A stretch of DNA of 64,000 nt from Arcobacter sp. (lineage in GTDB: Bacteria > Acidobacteriota > Terriglobia > Bryobacterales > Bryobacteraceae). Every line of letters begins with the position of its first letter. Positions within the stretch are counted from its first letter, which is position 1. The stretch is taken from assembly GCA_020723085.1 (NCBI GenBank), contig DYJN01000008.1, positions 20,593 through 84,592 of the forward strand, in the 5' to 3' direction. The position numbers and the translations under genes were made by a program. The notes under the pieces were generated by a model. It was not told the origin of the DNA. It saw only the letters and a list, made by a program, of their open reading frames with translations, and did not search any database. Positions 28,030 to 37,800 of the stretch are shown here, piece by piece.

Positions 28030-29009
28030 GAAGAGGGCGCCTCCATCGCCCGCAGGAACGCGACGCGCAGCGCGGGAAACGTGGCGCGGTGGTCCCCGCA
28101 GAAATAGAAGCTCTCGCCGCCGTCGGCGACCGTGCGCACGAGCATGGTCTTGTGGGGGCGGAAATAGTAGCCGGGATCGGTCTTCGGCAGCTCGCGGCGG
28201 AAATCCCCGCGGATCGGAACCAGATCGAACACCGCTGTCGTGAAATGCCGGATGACGCGCCCCTCCTGATGGGCTGCGTTGCGCGCCATGGCCAGCGCCT
28301 TCAGATACACTTCCGGCCCCATGATGGCGGAGCCGAACGACAGCAGCACGCCTCCTTCGAGCCCCTCCACGACACGGGCGAAGATGAGGAAGTCGCGGTA
28401 GCTCGCCTCGCCCAGAGCGGCGCCATGGCAGTTCGGGTGCTCGTGCAGGATGTCGTAGCCGATGCCCGCGTGGACGGTGACGGGCACGCCGCAGCGGTAC
28501 GCGGCAGCGAGGACGCTCCAATCACGCCAGGGGAAGTCCGATTCGAGAATGCGCCTGCCCGCGTGCTCTCCCAGCCCCTCGCCGGAAGCCGCCGCATCGC
28601 GGATCCACTCGTTCAGCTCGCCCGTCTCGCGCCACAGCCCGAACTGCCCTTCGCGGATGTAGCGCGCCACGCTCTCCGTGGTGGCGCCGATCCGGGCGAG
28701 TTCGTAATCGTGGATCATTCCGGCGCCGTTCATGGCGATCACGGAGATCGCGCCGCGTTCCAGCAGGTCGATGATGTGCCGGTTCGTGCCGGCGCGCAAC
28801 AGATGGGCGCCCATCATCAGGATGCGAGCCGAGCCGCGTCGCTGCGCCGCCGCCCAGCGCTGCGCCACCGCGGGCAGGTCCGGGTGCTCGAAGGGCGGCG
28901 CGGGATCGTCGAGCCGCAGCCAGTGCTCGATGTGCAGATCGTGGACGCGGTCCGCGAGCGGCAGGATCCTCAGCCGCGAGCGGTCGAAGAGCGGGTAACG
29001 CGAGGGCAT
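28026..29009 (-). CDS. conserved-looking protein of unknown function, first gene of sugar operon
   Basis: A 327-residue soluble protein. I do not recognise a named family. Segments such as ILMMGAHLLRAGTNRHIIDL, ISVIAMNGAGMIHDYELA, VPVTVHAGIGYDILHEHPN and GGVLLSFGSAIMGPEVYLKA have the glycine-rich, Rossmann-like layout I recall from deoxyhypusine-synthase-like proteins, but this is a weak, by-eye resemblance. The C-terminus is rich in aromatic and charged residues (YYFRPHKTMLVRT). Four-base coupling to the PfkB kinase and position at the head of the operon suggest a role in making or modifying an activated sugar. Confidence 0.8.
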   Translation of the reverse strand: MPSRYPLFDRSRLRILPLADRVHDLHIEHWLRLDDPAPPFEHPDLPAVAQRWAAAQRRGSARILMMGAHLLRAGTNRHIIDLLERGAISVIAMNGAGMIHDYELARIGATTESVARYIREGQFGLWRETGELNEWIRDAAASGEGLGEHAGRRILESDFPWRDWSVLAAAYRCGVPVTVHAGIGYDILHEHPNCHGAALGEASYRDFLIFARVVEGLEGGVLLSFGSAIMGPEVYLKALAMARNAAHQEGRVIRHFTTAVFDLVPIRGDFRRELPKTDPGYYFRPHKTMLVRTVADGGESFYFCGDHRATFPALRVAFLRAMEAPSS

Positions 29010-29059
29010 ATGCGGTACAACATTTCAGTTAATCACATACGGACGCCCGGAATATTGCA

Positions 29060-29728
29060 TCAGAGCCAGTATTCGAAACGCCCGGAGGAGAGCACCCACG
29101 CGCAGAGACAGGCGTTCGTGACCGCGTGAGCGAGGATCAGGTCGCCGAGATTCCGCGTCCGCACCATCCAGTAGTTGTAGGCGATGCCCGCCAGCAGTCC
29201 AACGTCCCAGTACGCGCCGTGCTCCAGCGCGAACAGGACAGCCGTGATCCAGAAGGCGCGGGCGTGCCAGGCGCCCAGGGGGACGCGTTCGAAGTCGGGA
29301 TTTTCGATCCACCGCATCATCCATCCGCGCCAGAACAGCTCTTCCACGACGGGGACGAGAACGACGGCGCGGGTGGTGCGCAATGCGAGGACGAGCGGGT
29401 CGCGGAGCGCCCCGGGCTGGAGGCTGGCCGTGGCCTCTCCGAACAGGGAATTGCTGAACAGCCAGTGGGCGCGCCAGCCGGGGAAAACCGTGTCAGGAGC
29501 GATCCACATCACGAAGACCGCGATGCCGAAGGCAGCCGAGACCCACGGAGAGGATGCCTGGAACCTGAGCAGCCGGCGGCTGAACAGCCAGACGGCGGCC
29601 AGACCGGAAAACAGCCAGACGGCCAGTTCGGCCCGCGGCGCCAGCCCGAGCTTCGGCAGAACAGCCAGGCAGAGGACGAAGTACAGGAACGGCGCCACCC
29701 AGGGCGCCGCCGGGTGCCTCAGCAGCAT
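29060..29728 (-). CDS. CPBP/CAAX-type membrane protease, exosortase-associated type
   Basis: A 222-residue integral membrane protein with about seven hydrophobic helices. It has the glutamic protease motifs of the CPBP (Abi) family: EELFWRGWMMR, FALEHG and HAVTNACL. A subgroup of this family is regularly found with PEP-CTERM/exosortase genes, and here an exosortase lies at 48389-49261 and a PEP-CTERM-type TPR lipoprotein directly upstream (four bases away). Its substrate is unknown. Confidence 0.85.
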   Translation of the reverse strand: MLLRHPAAPWVAPFLYFVLCLAVLPKLGLAPRAELAVWLFSGLAAVWLFSRRLLRFQASSPWVSAAFGIAVFVMWIAPDTVFPGWRAHWLFSNSLFGEATASLQPGALRDPLVLALRTTRAVVLVPVVEELFWRGWMMRWIENPDFERVPLGAWHARAFWITAVLFALEHGAYWDVGLLAGIAYNYWMVRTRNLGDLILAHAVTNACLCAWVLSSGRFEYWL

Positions 29729-29732
29729 CGGC

Positions 29733-32066
29733 TTAGCCGGCCCGCGACAGGGCTTCCTGGATCCTCTGCGCGTCTTCCTTCGACGGATTGAGCGATAGCG
29801 CCGTATGCAGGCTCTGCCTTGCGGCGGTGCGGTCTCCTTTTTGCAAGAGAGCGAGTCCGAGGTGGTAGTGGAACAGCGGATTGCGCGGCTGTTTGGCGAT
29901 GAGCGGCTTCAGCAGCGAGATGGCCGTGTCGTTGAGGTTTTTCCGGATATACACCCACGCCAGCGTGTCCACGACGTCGAGGCTCGTGGGGGCGCGCTGT
30001 TGGGCGCGCTGCGCATAGGTGAGCGCAGCGTCGAGATCCTTGCCCATGTCGGCGTACCGGTAGGCCAGGTTATTGAGGGCAATCAGATGGTTGGGATCCT
30101 GCTTCAGGATCCATTCGTACAGAGGAACGGCGGAGCGCCAGTCGCCCAGAGCTTCATGAGTGAGGGCCAGTTGCAGGGCGAGCCCCGGATACGCGGCGTT
30201 GCGGGCGTATGCCTGTTTCAGCAGATTGAGAGAAGCGTTGATCTGCCCCTTGCGCCGCAGGACTTCGCTCAGGCGCATGGTGATGTCGATGTTGTCCGGA
30301 TCCAGAGCCGCCAGGGCGCGGAACTGCTGTTCCGCCGTGTCGAGCTGATTCACTCTCATGGCGGTGTTGGCCACCGCCAGCTTCAGTCCCGGCAGGCCCG
30401 GGTCTTTCCGGTACGCATCCTGCACAAGCCGCATGGCGTCGGCCTGCCGGTTGGTGCGCAGCATGACCTCGGCGATGGCGAACAGCAGCCGCAGGTCGTT
30501 GGGGAACCGCTGTTGCAGGGCGCGGAACTGCTGCTCGGCCTCCTGGTAGCGCCGCTCGACGAAATTGACAATGGCCAGCTGGTACTTCAGGTCGGGGTTG
30601 TCAGGCGTGTCCTTCAGATAGCTGTTGATGTCGATGCGCGCCTGATTTGTGTTGCCGCCGGCCATCAACCCGTTGACGCGCATGATTCGCGCGGCAAGGT
30701 TGCCGGGATCGTAGGCGAGAACCTCGTCGGCGGAGGAGACCGCCTTGCCGGCATCCCCCTTGGCCAGCGCGATCTGGGCCAGCCCGAGATGGGCCGCGGT
30801 GAGATATTTGGACACCTTGACGGCTTCCGAGTACTGCGTGCGCGCTGCGTCGAGCTCGCCCCTGGAATGGTAGGCCCGGCCCAGGTTGTAGCGGATGACC
30901 GCGTTGTTGGGCTCCTTGGAAATCAGCTGCTGAAGATCCTTCACCGCCGCGTCGAATTGTTCCTTTGTGCCGAAATTCAGCCACAGGGACGCGCGCATCG
31001 AGATGGCGCCGTTGTTGGAAGGATCTTCCCGGACGGCGGTTTCCGCCAGCCGTATGGCCTCTTCCCGCTTCTGAAGAGACAGAAGAGCAGGGATCATTTT
31101 CAGCCGGAATTCCGTCTTTTGGGCAGGGAATTTCCGGACTCCGGAGGCGTATGTGTCGTAGGCCTTCCCGGGTTCGCGGAGCCGGAGGTACGTGTCGCCG
31201 GCGCGCTTCAGCAGCGAGGCGCCGGTGTCGGCGCCGGAGGCGATTGCGGCCAAAATGCGCAGGGCCTCTTCCTTGCGCTGGGTGGCGAAGAGAAACTCGG
31301 CGCGGTCCACCTTGTAGGCGGGGATCCCAGGGTTGGACTGAACGAGCCTCTCGACGACCGCGTCGGCGTCCTTCAGGCGGTTTTGCTGCATGTAGAGGCG
31401 GCTGAGGAACCAGTAAGCGCCGGCAACCCCAGGCGAATCCTGGATGATTTCTTTCGCGTATTTTTCGGCTTCCTCCAACTGGCCCACCTGAGCCATCGTC
31501 TGCACCATCGCCAGCCTCAGCTCCGGCTGCTTCGGCTTGACCGCGTCCGCCTTCTTGAAAAACTCGATGGCGCGGAACAGGTGTTCCTGAGTCTTGTCCG
31601 TCGTGTCGGCGAGGTTGAGGAAAGCCCGCAGCCGGAGAGCCTGGAAGGAGTTGGGATTCTTCGATGCCAGTTGTGACGCCAGGTCTTCCACTTCGCGCAG
31701 GAACTGCGGGTCTTTCTTGGGCGAAAGGACATAAGCCGCCAGGTAAATGTCGGCCAGCTTGCCGGCAGGTTCCTCAGGGTCGGAGTACAGTTCGACGGCG
31801 CGCCGGTAGGCTGCCACAGCCTGCGCGGGCATGCCGCGCCGCATTTCCGCGTCGCCCAGCCGCAGGTAAGCCTCGCCGAAGCGCGCATCGCGCTTCAGGG
31901 CGTTGCGGTACATGATGATGGCCTCTTTGAACTTGCCCTGCTGCGCGTAACGGTTTCCGTTTTCCAGATACCGCCGCTTGGCTTTCTCCGGATCCCGGCC
32001 GCAGGATGCGGCAAACAGGAGCGCGGCGGACAACAGCATTGCCCACGCTCTGCTTCGTCTCATCAT
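29733..32066 (-). CDS. TPR-repeat lipoprotein, PEP-CTERM system type
   Basis: A 777-residue protein with a lipoprotein signal (lipobox FAASC) followed by some 18-20 tetratricopeptide-like helical repeats along its full length, for example AIIMYRNALKRDARFGEAYL and AEQQFRALAALDPDNIDITM. Length, lipobox and repeat style match the TPR lipoproteins of PEP-CTERM/exosortase loci. It probably acts as an envelope scaffold in exopolysaccharide or protein-sorting assembly. I chose ATG 32066 (second ATG follows at once) because AGGAAAG precedes it; an upstream extension of 21 residues has no signal character. Confidence 0.9.
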   Translation of the reverse strand: MMRRSRAWAMLLSAALLFAASCGRDPEKAKRRYLENGNRYAQQGKFKEAIIMYRNALKRDARFGEAYLRLGDAEMRRGMPAQAVAAYRRAVELYSDPEEPAGKLADIYLAAYVLSPKKDPQFLREVEDLASQLASKNPNSFQALRLRAFLNLADTTDKTQEHLFRAIEFFKKADAVKPKQPELRLAMVQTMAQVGQLEEAEKYAKEIIQDSPGVAGAYWFLSRLYMQQNRLKDADAVVERLVQSNPGIPAYKVDRAEFLFATQRKEEALRILAAIASGADTGASLLKRAGDTYLRLREPGKAYDTYASGVRKFPAQKTEFRLKMIPALLSLQKREEAIRLAETAVREDPSNNGAISMRASLWLNFGTKEQFDAAVKDLQQLISKEPNNAVIRYNLGRAYHSRGELDAARTQYSEAVKVSKYLTAAHLGLAQIALAKGDAGKAVSSADEVLAYDPGNLAARIMRVNGLMAGGNTNQARIDINSYLKDTPDNPDLKYQLAIVNFVERRYQEAEQQFRALQQRFPNDLRLLFAIAEVMLRTNRQADAMRLVQDAYRKDPGLPGLKLAVANTAMRVNQLDTAEQQFRALAALDPDNIDITMRLSEVLRRKGQINASLNLLKQAYARNAAYPGLALQLALTHEALGDWRSAVPLYEWILKQDPNHLIALNNLAYRYADMGKDLDAALTYAQRAQQRAPTSLDVVDTLAWVYIRKNLNDTAISLLKPLIAKQPRNPLFHYHLGLALLQKGDRTAARQSLHTALSLNPSKEDAQRIQEALSRAG

Positions 32067-32188
32067 CGTTCGTCTTTCCTCCATGCAGCCGGCGGCTGAA
32101 AGGCCCGCTGTCCTGTTCTTTATGAGCATAACCCGGAATGGCTTGCCGGACGAGTCCGCCTGTTACCGGCGCTTTGCGGGAGAGAGCT

Positions 32189-32584
32189 TCAGAGAAGCGC
32201 CGCGTCCAGTTTCTGCGGCTCCTCCTCCGCCGCCTCCGGCACGGGCGCTGGGCGGGCCGCCGCGGGACCGGCGCCGAGGAACTCCAGCAGGGCTTCCGGC
32301 CTGCCGTCGAACAGCGAGTCGGTCAGCTCGCGCACGGCCAGGGAGCGGATCTCCTGTTCGGACACGGACGGCTTGTAGAGAAAAGACCGCCCGGCTTTCC
32401 GCCGCGTGAGAACGCCCTTGCGCGTCAGGCGCTCCAGCATGGTCATCACGGTCGTATAGGCCAGCGGCCGCTGCGGGACCAGCCAGTCGCGCACGGCCTG
32501 AACGTTGGCCTCGCCGAGCCTCCACAGCGCCGTCAGGCAGCGGAGCTCCAGAGGCGGCGGAATGGCTCGGGCCGTTCGCGGCAT
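32189..32584 (-). CDS. BlaI/MecI/CopY-family winged-helix repressor
   Basis: A 131-residue DNA-binding protein: PLELRCLTALWRLGEANVQ, then the recognition region LAYTTVMTMLERLTRKGVL and the wing RRKAGRSFLYKP, all typical of BlaI/MecI. The C-terminal tail is Ala/Glu/Pro-rich. Such repressors are normally inactivated by a BlaR1/MecR1 membrane protease, but no such gene is adjacent. It starts two bases after the YhaM-type gene ends, so it is co-transcribed with a nuclease instead. Confidence 0.9.
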   Translation of the reverse strand: MPRTARAIPPPLELRCLTALWRLGEANVQAVRDWLVPQRPLAYTTVMTMLERLTRKGVLTRRKAGRSFLYKPSVSEQEIRSLAVRELTDSLFDGRPEALLEFLGAGPAAARPAPVPEAAEEEPQKLDAALL

Positions 32585-32586
32585 GG

Positions 32587-33642
32587 CTACTGCCCCTTCC
32601 CGCCCTGCAGCGCCGAAGACAGCGCCTGGGCGAACGGCGAGGATTTCCGCGTTGGCGCGGGTGCCGCCGGCCGCGGCTGCGGCGCGGGCTGCTGAAGGTA
32701 CTTCTCGCGATCCAGAAGACTGCGCTCCAATGCCGCATTGTAGCCCGTCCAGATGCTGCCGGTGCTCTTCTCGCGCTCCAGCGAGGTCTGGATGGCGGCC
32801 ATCTTCGAGTCGGTGAGGTCGATCAGGTGCAGCAGCATCGCCTCGGCGAAGCACGGCAGCTTGGGGCTGCCGAACTCGAGCTGTCCGTGGTGGCTGAGAA
32901 TCAGGTGCTCGAGCAGGTTCCGCAGCTTCGGCGGAAAGTCCGGCGGCAGGTGATCGGCGACGATGCGCAGTCCGATCTGAATGTGGCCGACCAGGCCGCC
33001 TTCCGCCGTATACGAGAAGCTGCGGCTGTAGTCCAGCTCCCGGATCTTGCCGATGTCATGCAACAGCACGCCCGCCAGCAGCAGGTCCCGGTCGATGCCG
33101 GGATAGTGCGAGGCGAGGAAGCGCGCCAGCGCGCACATGCTCAGCACATGTTCCAGCAGCCCGCCGATCCAGGCGTGATGGATGCCCTTGGCAGCGGGCG
33201 CGCGGCGGTAAGCGTCCGCAATCCCGCGGTCATCGAAAATGGCTTGCAGCAGCGCCTTCAGATGCGGATCGGCGATGGAGGCGAGGATCTCCTCCAGCTC
33301 CTGCCACATCTCGTCCGGGTCGCGGCGGGAGACGGGGAGGAAGTCGCCGATGTCCACGTCGGCATCGGAGATCCGCTGCAAAGAATGGACTGTGAGCTGC
33401 GTCTTGCCCTGATAGAGGCTGGTCTGGCCGCGGACGCGGACGAAGTCGTCGCGGTCGAAGGTCTCCAGCACGTCGGCGACGTTGTCCCACATCTTGGCCT
33501 CGACCTCGCCGGAGCGGTCCATCAGCACCAGCGACAGATAGGGTTCGCCGGTCTTCTTCTGCCGGACATCCTTCGACTGCACGAGGAACACGCCCTGGAC
33601 GGCTTGCCCCGGGGCGAGGTCGCTGCACATGGGGGATTTCAT
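32587..33642 (-). CDS. yhaM: YhaM-type 3'-5' exoribonuclease (OB-fold plus HD domain)
   Basis: A 351-residue protein with an N-terminal OB-fold (about residues 10-100, VQGVFLVQSKDVRQKKTGEPYL region) and an HD phosphohydrolase domain (HHAWIGGLLEHVLSM and LLAGVLLHDIGKI give the metal-binding His/Asp set; ILSHHG follows). This layout is that of YhaM/CBF1 nucleases, which degrade RNA and ssDNA from the 3' end. The C-terminal 40 residues are Pro/Ala-rich and probably disordered. TAAAAT (33654-33649) lies exactly six bases before the ATG with no ribosome site, suggesting a leaderless start in addition to read-through from the upstream gene. Confidence 0.92.
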   Translation of the reverse strand: MKSPMCSDLAPGQAVQGVFLVQSKDVRQKKTGEPYLSLVLMDRSGEVEAKMWDNVADVLETFDRDDFVRVRGQTSLYQGKTQLTVHSLQRISDADVDIGDFLPVSRRDPDEMWQELEEILASIADPHLKALLQAIFDDRGIADAYRRAPAAKGIHHAWIGGLLEHVLSMCALARFLASHYPGIDRDLLLAGVLLHDIGKIRELDYSRSFSYTAEGGLVGHIQIGLRIVADHLPPDFPPKLRNLLEHLILSHHGQLEFGSPKLPCFAEAMLLHLIDLTDSKMAAIQTSLEREKSTGSIWTGYNAALERSLLDREKYLQQPAPQPRPAAPAPTRKSSPFAQALSSALQGGKGQ

Positions 33643-33651
33643 GGAGAGATT

Positions 33652-34800
33652 TTACTTGCTGGAGGACTTGCTCGTGTCGGTGATCGAGGTGCCGGGAATG
33701 GGAAGGAAATACAGCAGACGCTTCAGGCGCGCCTGAGCCGCCACTTCCTCCTTGGTCACAGTCTCGGCGCGCAGCAGAGCCGGGTCGTTCCAGTCGGTCT
33801 TCTGGCCCGGCACGGCGCCGGTGTCGACCCACGGCTGGCGGATCTCGATGAAAGAGTTCTTCCGCAATTCGCTCAGGTACTCGCGCACCTTCGGCATCAT
33901 GATCTCCTGAGCCAGCTTGTCGCGGATCTCGCCCTCGACCTCGGAGAGTTCGGCCAGGCCCTCTTTCTGGTGGTCTTCGACGCGCAGGATCAGCCACCCC
34001 GCGGGCACGCGGATGGGATCGGTGACATGGCCCTTTTCCTTGTCCCAGACAAGCGCCTCCAGTTGGGGGCTGAGGATGCCTTTCTCGAACGGATCCAGCA
34101 GTCCGCCCTGGCGCGCCGAGACGGCTTCGGAGAACTCGCGCACGAGCTCCGTAAAGCGCTCGCCCTTGCGCGCCCGTGCCACGATGTCGCGGGCTTTCTT
34201 TTCAGCCGCCGCCGCAGCCGCCGGGTCCATGCCCTGGGTGCTGACGAGGATCTCGCGCAGGATGACCCGCTCCTTGCGCGTGAAGGACTGCTTGTTCTTC
34301 TCGTAGTACTCCTCGATCTGGCGCCGCGGGATGTTCACTTTGCTGTAAACCTCCTGTCCGACGACGCGCTGGCTGAGGAAATTGTTGCGGAGCTCGGCCC
34401 GGAAATCCTCATAGCTCATGCCCGTGTTCTCGCGGATCCAGGCCTGGAATTTCTCGGGATCGGCGATCTTGTTCTCCGACTGGATCTGCGCCAGGTACTT
34501 GGTGACCTCGCTGTCGACGTTAAGGTTGAGTTCCTTGCCGCGCTGGATGAACAGCAGGCTGTCAATCTTGTCCCGCAGCAGGTCCTTTTCGGCCTGCGCC
34601 AGGATCCCGGCCATCTGCGAAGCGGGCAGCTTGCGCTGCCGCAGGTTGGCCTCCAGCTCCTGCCGCGCGCGCGCCAGATCGGAACGCGTGATGATGTCGC
34701 CGTTTACTTTGGCGACAATCTGCTCGACGATCGCCTGCTGCCCCGGGCACAGAGAGACGGCGGCGACCGCGGCGCACAAGCCCAGCCGAAAAACGCTCAT
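33652..34800 (-). CDS. SurA/PpiC-type periplasmic peptidyl-prolyl isomerase
   Basis: An exported chaperone of 382 residues: signal peptide (SVFRLGLCAAVAAVSLCPGQ), a SurA-like N-terminal helical domain (VNGDIITRSDLARARQEL is the conserved entry), and one parvulin domain (about residues 180-280, SEAVSARQGGLLDPFEKG). It probably assists folding of outer-membrane or exported proteins. ATG 34800 has GGAGG only one base away, too close for normal use, but GATAAT (34812-34807) is exactly six bases ahead, so a leaderless mRNA explains the start better. Confidence 0.9.
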   Translation of the reverse strand: MSVFRLGLCAAVAAVSLCPGQQAIVEQIVAKVNGDIITRSDLARARQELEANLRQRKLPASQMAGILAQAEKDLLRDKIDSLLFIQRGKELNLNVDSEVTKYLAQIQSENKIADPEKFQAWIRENTGMSYEDFRAELRNNFLSQRVVGQEVYSKVNIPRRQIEEYYEKNKQSFTRKERVILREILVSTQGMDPAAAAAAEKKARDIVARARKGERFTELVREFSEAVSARQGGLLDPFEKGILSPQLEALVWDKEKGHVTDPIRVPAGWLILRVEDHQKEGLAELSEVEGEIRDKLAQEIMMPKVREYLSELRKNSFIEIRQPWVDTGAVPGQKTDWNDPALLRAETVTKEEVAAQARLKRLLYFLPIPGTSITDTSKSSSK

Positions 34801-34843
34801 GCCTCCATTATCCAAAACGGCGCGGCGTCCGCTCCAGGCGCGT

Positions 34844-37800
34844 TCATCCGCGAAGGCTCTCCAGCAGCTGCCGCAGGAAGCCCAGCAGTCCGGCGGCGCC
34901 GTTCTGCGGCACGGGGACGCGCAGCACGCCAGCCGGCGTGAACTGGGCCTGCGGAGTGGAAGCCACCAGCTCCATCAGCCGGCGCGGCTCGATCGGAGCG
35001 CCAGGGTGGAACTTGATCAGCGCCGCGCCCGCGCGCCGGTCGATGGACTCGATGCCGCAGCGCGCGGCGAGAGACTTCAGTTGCGAGAATTCCACCAGCA
35101 GCCGGACCGGCTCCGGAGGCGGACCGTAGCGGTCGGCCAGCTCTTCGAGCAGCGGCGCGGCCTTGTCCGGCTCGCCCGCGTCTGCGATGCGCTTGTAGGC
35201 GCGCAGCCGCTGCTGCTCGTCGGCGATGTAGCCGAGCGGGATGCGGAGGTCGAGGCTGAGATTGAGCGCCGAATGCAGTTCGGGCAGCACGGTTTCGCCC
35301 CGCAACTCGCGGGCGGTCTCCTCGAGCAGCTTCACATAGGTTTCGTAGCCGACGCTGGCGATGTGGCCGTGCTGCTCGCCGCCCAGCAGGTTGCCCGCGC
35401 CGCGCAGTTCGAGGTCGAGCGCGGCGATCTTGAAGCCCGAGCCGAGATCGCTGAACTCCTTGAGCGCCGCCAGCCGCTTGCGCGCCACCTCGGTGAGTTC
35501 GCCGTCATCAGGAACCAGGAGGTAGGCGTAAGCCCGGCGGTTGGAGCGCCCGACGCGGCCGCGCAGCTGGTACAGCTCGCTGAGGCCGTAGTTCTGCGCG
35601 TTCTCGATGATCATCGTGTTGGCCAGCGGGATGTCGAGCCCGTTTTCGACGATCGTGGTGCAGACGAACACATCGGACTCGCGCCGCATGAAGCTCAGCA
35701 GCACGCGCTCCAGCTCCGCCTCGCTCATCTGCCCGTGTCCGACGGCGATACGGGCCTGAGGCGCCAGCTCCTGCAGCATGGCGGCGCGGGACCAGATGGA
35801 ATCGACGCGGTTGTGGATGAAATAGACTTGGCCGCCGCGTCCGATCTCCTGTTCGATGGCGGCGCGGATCAGATCGGGATGGAAGCGTGCCACCACGGTC
35901 TGCACGGCGAGGCGGTCTTTCGGCGCCGTTTCGATCACGCTCATGTCGCGCAGTCCGAGCAGCGCCATGTGGAGCGTCCGAGGAATGGGGGTGGCCGACA
36001 TGGTGAGCACGTCCACGCTCTGCCGGATCTGCTTCAGCCTCTCCTTGTGGCGCACTCCGAACCGCTGCTCCTCATCGACAATGAGCAGGCCAAGGTCGGC
36101 GAACACCACATCCTTTGACAGCAGCCGGTGGGTGCCGACAAGGATGTCCACTTTGCCGGCGGCCAGATCGGCCAGCACGGTTTTGATTTCGCGCGCCGTC
36201 CGGAAGCGGCTCAGCATCTCGACGCGCACGGGGAACGGCGCGAAGCGCTTCCTGAACGTTTCGAAGTGCTGGAGCGCGAGCACCGTGGTCGGGGCCAGCA
36301 CCGCCACCTGCTTCCCATCGCCCAGCGCCTTGAAGGCGGCGCGCATGGCGACTTCCGTTTTGCCGAAGCCGACGTCGCCGCACAGCAGGCGGTCCATGGG
36401 GCTCGGCGATTCCATGTCACGCTTGATTTCCGCCGCCGCCTGCAGTTGGTCGCGCGTGGGCGCGAACTCGAAGGCGTCCTCGAACTCGCTCTGCCAGGCT
36501 GAATCAGGCGAGAAGGCGAAACCCGCTGCCAGCTTGCGCGCGGCGTAGAGCTTCAGCAGCTCCCCGGCCATGTCGCGCATCTTCGCTTTGACGCGCGATT
36601 TTGTCCGCGCCCAGGTGACTCCGCCCAGCCTGTCGAGCGAGGGCGCGGCTTCGCCGGCGCCGCGGTACTTCTGGATGAGATCGAGCCGCGTCAGTGGCAC
36701 ATACAGCCGGTCTCCGCCCGCGTACTCGACCAGCATGAAATCCTCGGCGGCGCCGGACGTGACGATCTGCTTCAGCCCCGTGAAACGCCCGATGCCGTGC
36801 TGCGCGTGCACCACGTAATCGCCGGGCTTGAGGTCGAGCGTCTCCGGCGTGAACAGCGCCGCGTGCGAGCGGGCGCGCGCGGGTTGCACGTCGTAGGCGG
36901 CTTCGAACAGATCCCGGCTGCCGACCAGCGCCAGCCGTTGCTCGGGCAGCCGCGCGCCGCGGGCGAGTTGCCCGCGCAGCAGATACACGCCGGCGCTCTC
37001 CACGGCCATGAACGCCCGGCCGGCCAGATACGGGGAAGCGCCGCCGCCATCCTCCTCGCCGATCTGGAACGGCAGCGAGTACTCGCTGAACACGTCTGCC
37101 ATGCGCTCCAGATCGCCGCTGGTGGGCGCGAAGAACGCCACCTGCCAGCCCTGCGAGACGAGTTCGCGCGCCTCGTCGACCGCGGCGCGCAGGTTGTTGC
37201 GAAAGGCGGTTCCGGGCTGCGAGCGGATCTCAACGCTCGCCGCCTCGGGCGGCAGCTCGGTCTCCAGAAGCAGTTCGCGGAGCTCGACCTCCCGCCGGGA
37301 AGGACGGTGCGCGGCAAGTTCGCCCCAGTGGAAGAAAAGCTGCTCCGGCGCGGCTGGCGCCTGCGGGGCCAGAGCATCGAGCTTTTTCCATAACCGTTCG
37401 GAGGCGGCGCGCAGCGATTCCGGCTCGTCATAGATCATAATTGCGCCCGGGAGGAAGTCCTCCAGCGAGGCGGAAGGATTTTCCGCCGCCAGCGCGGCGA
37501 ATTCCCAGCCACCCTCCGGCTCCCCCCCTTCGTCCTGCCAGGCAGGAGAGCCGCCTGTCTGGAGCTGCCGCGGAATCTCTTCCAGAGGCAGGAGCGTGAC
37601 TTCGGAAACCGCCAGCACGGAGCGCTGCGTTTCCGGATCGAAGCGGCGCAGGCTTTCGATCGAGTCGCCGAAAAACTCGATTCGCACCGGGCGCTGCGCC
37701 TCTGCGGGAAACACGTCGAAGATGCCGCCGCGAATCGAAAACTCGCCTTCCATCTCCACGGGCTCCCGGCGCTGGTATCCGATGGAGAACAGATGCGCGG

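Noticed and set aside
32827..34941. Long plus-strand open frame opposite YhaM and PpiC/SurA genes
   Set aside because: Composition is artefactual (Leu/Gly/Ala/Asp/His-rich) and it spans two well-supported minus-strand genes.
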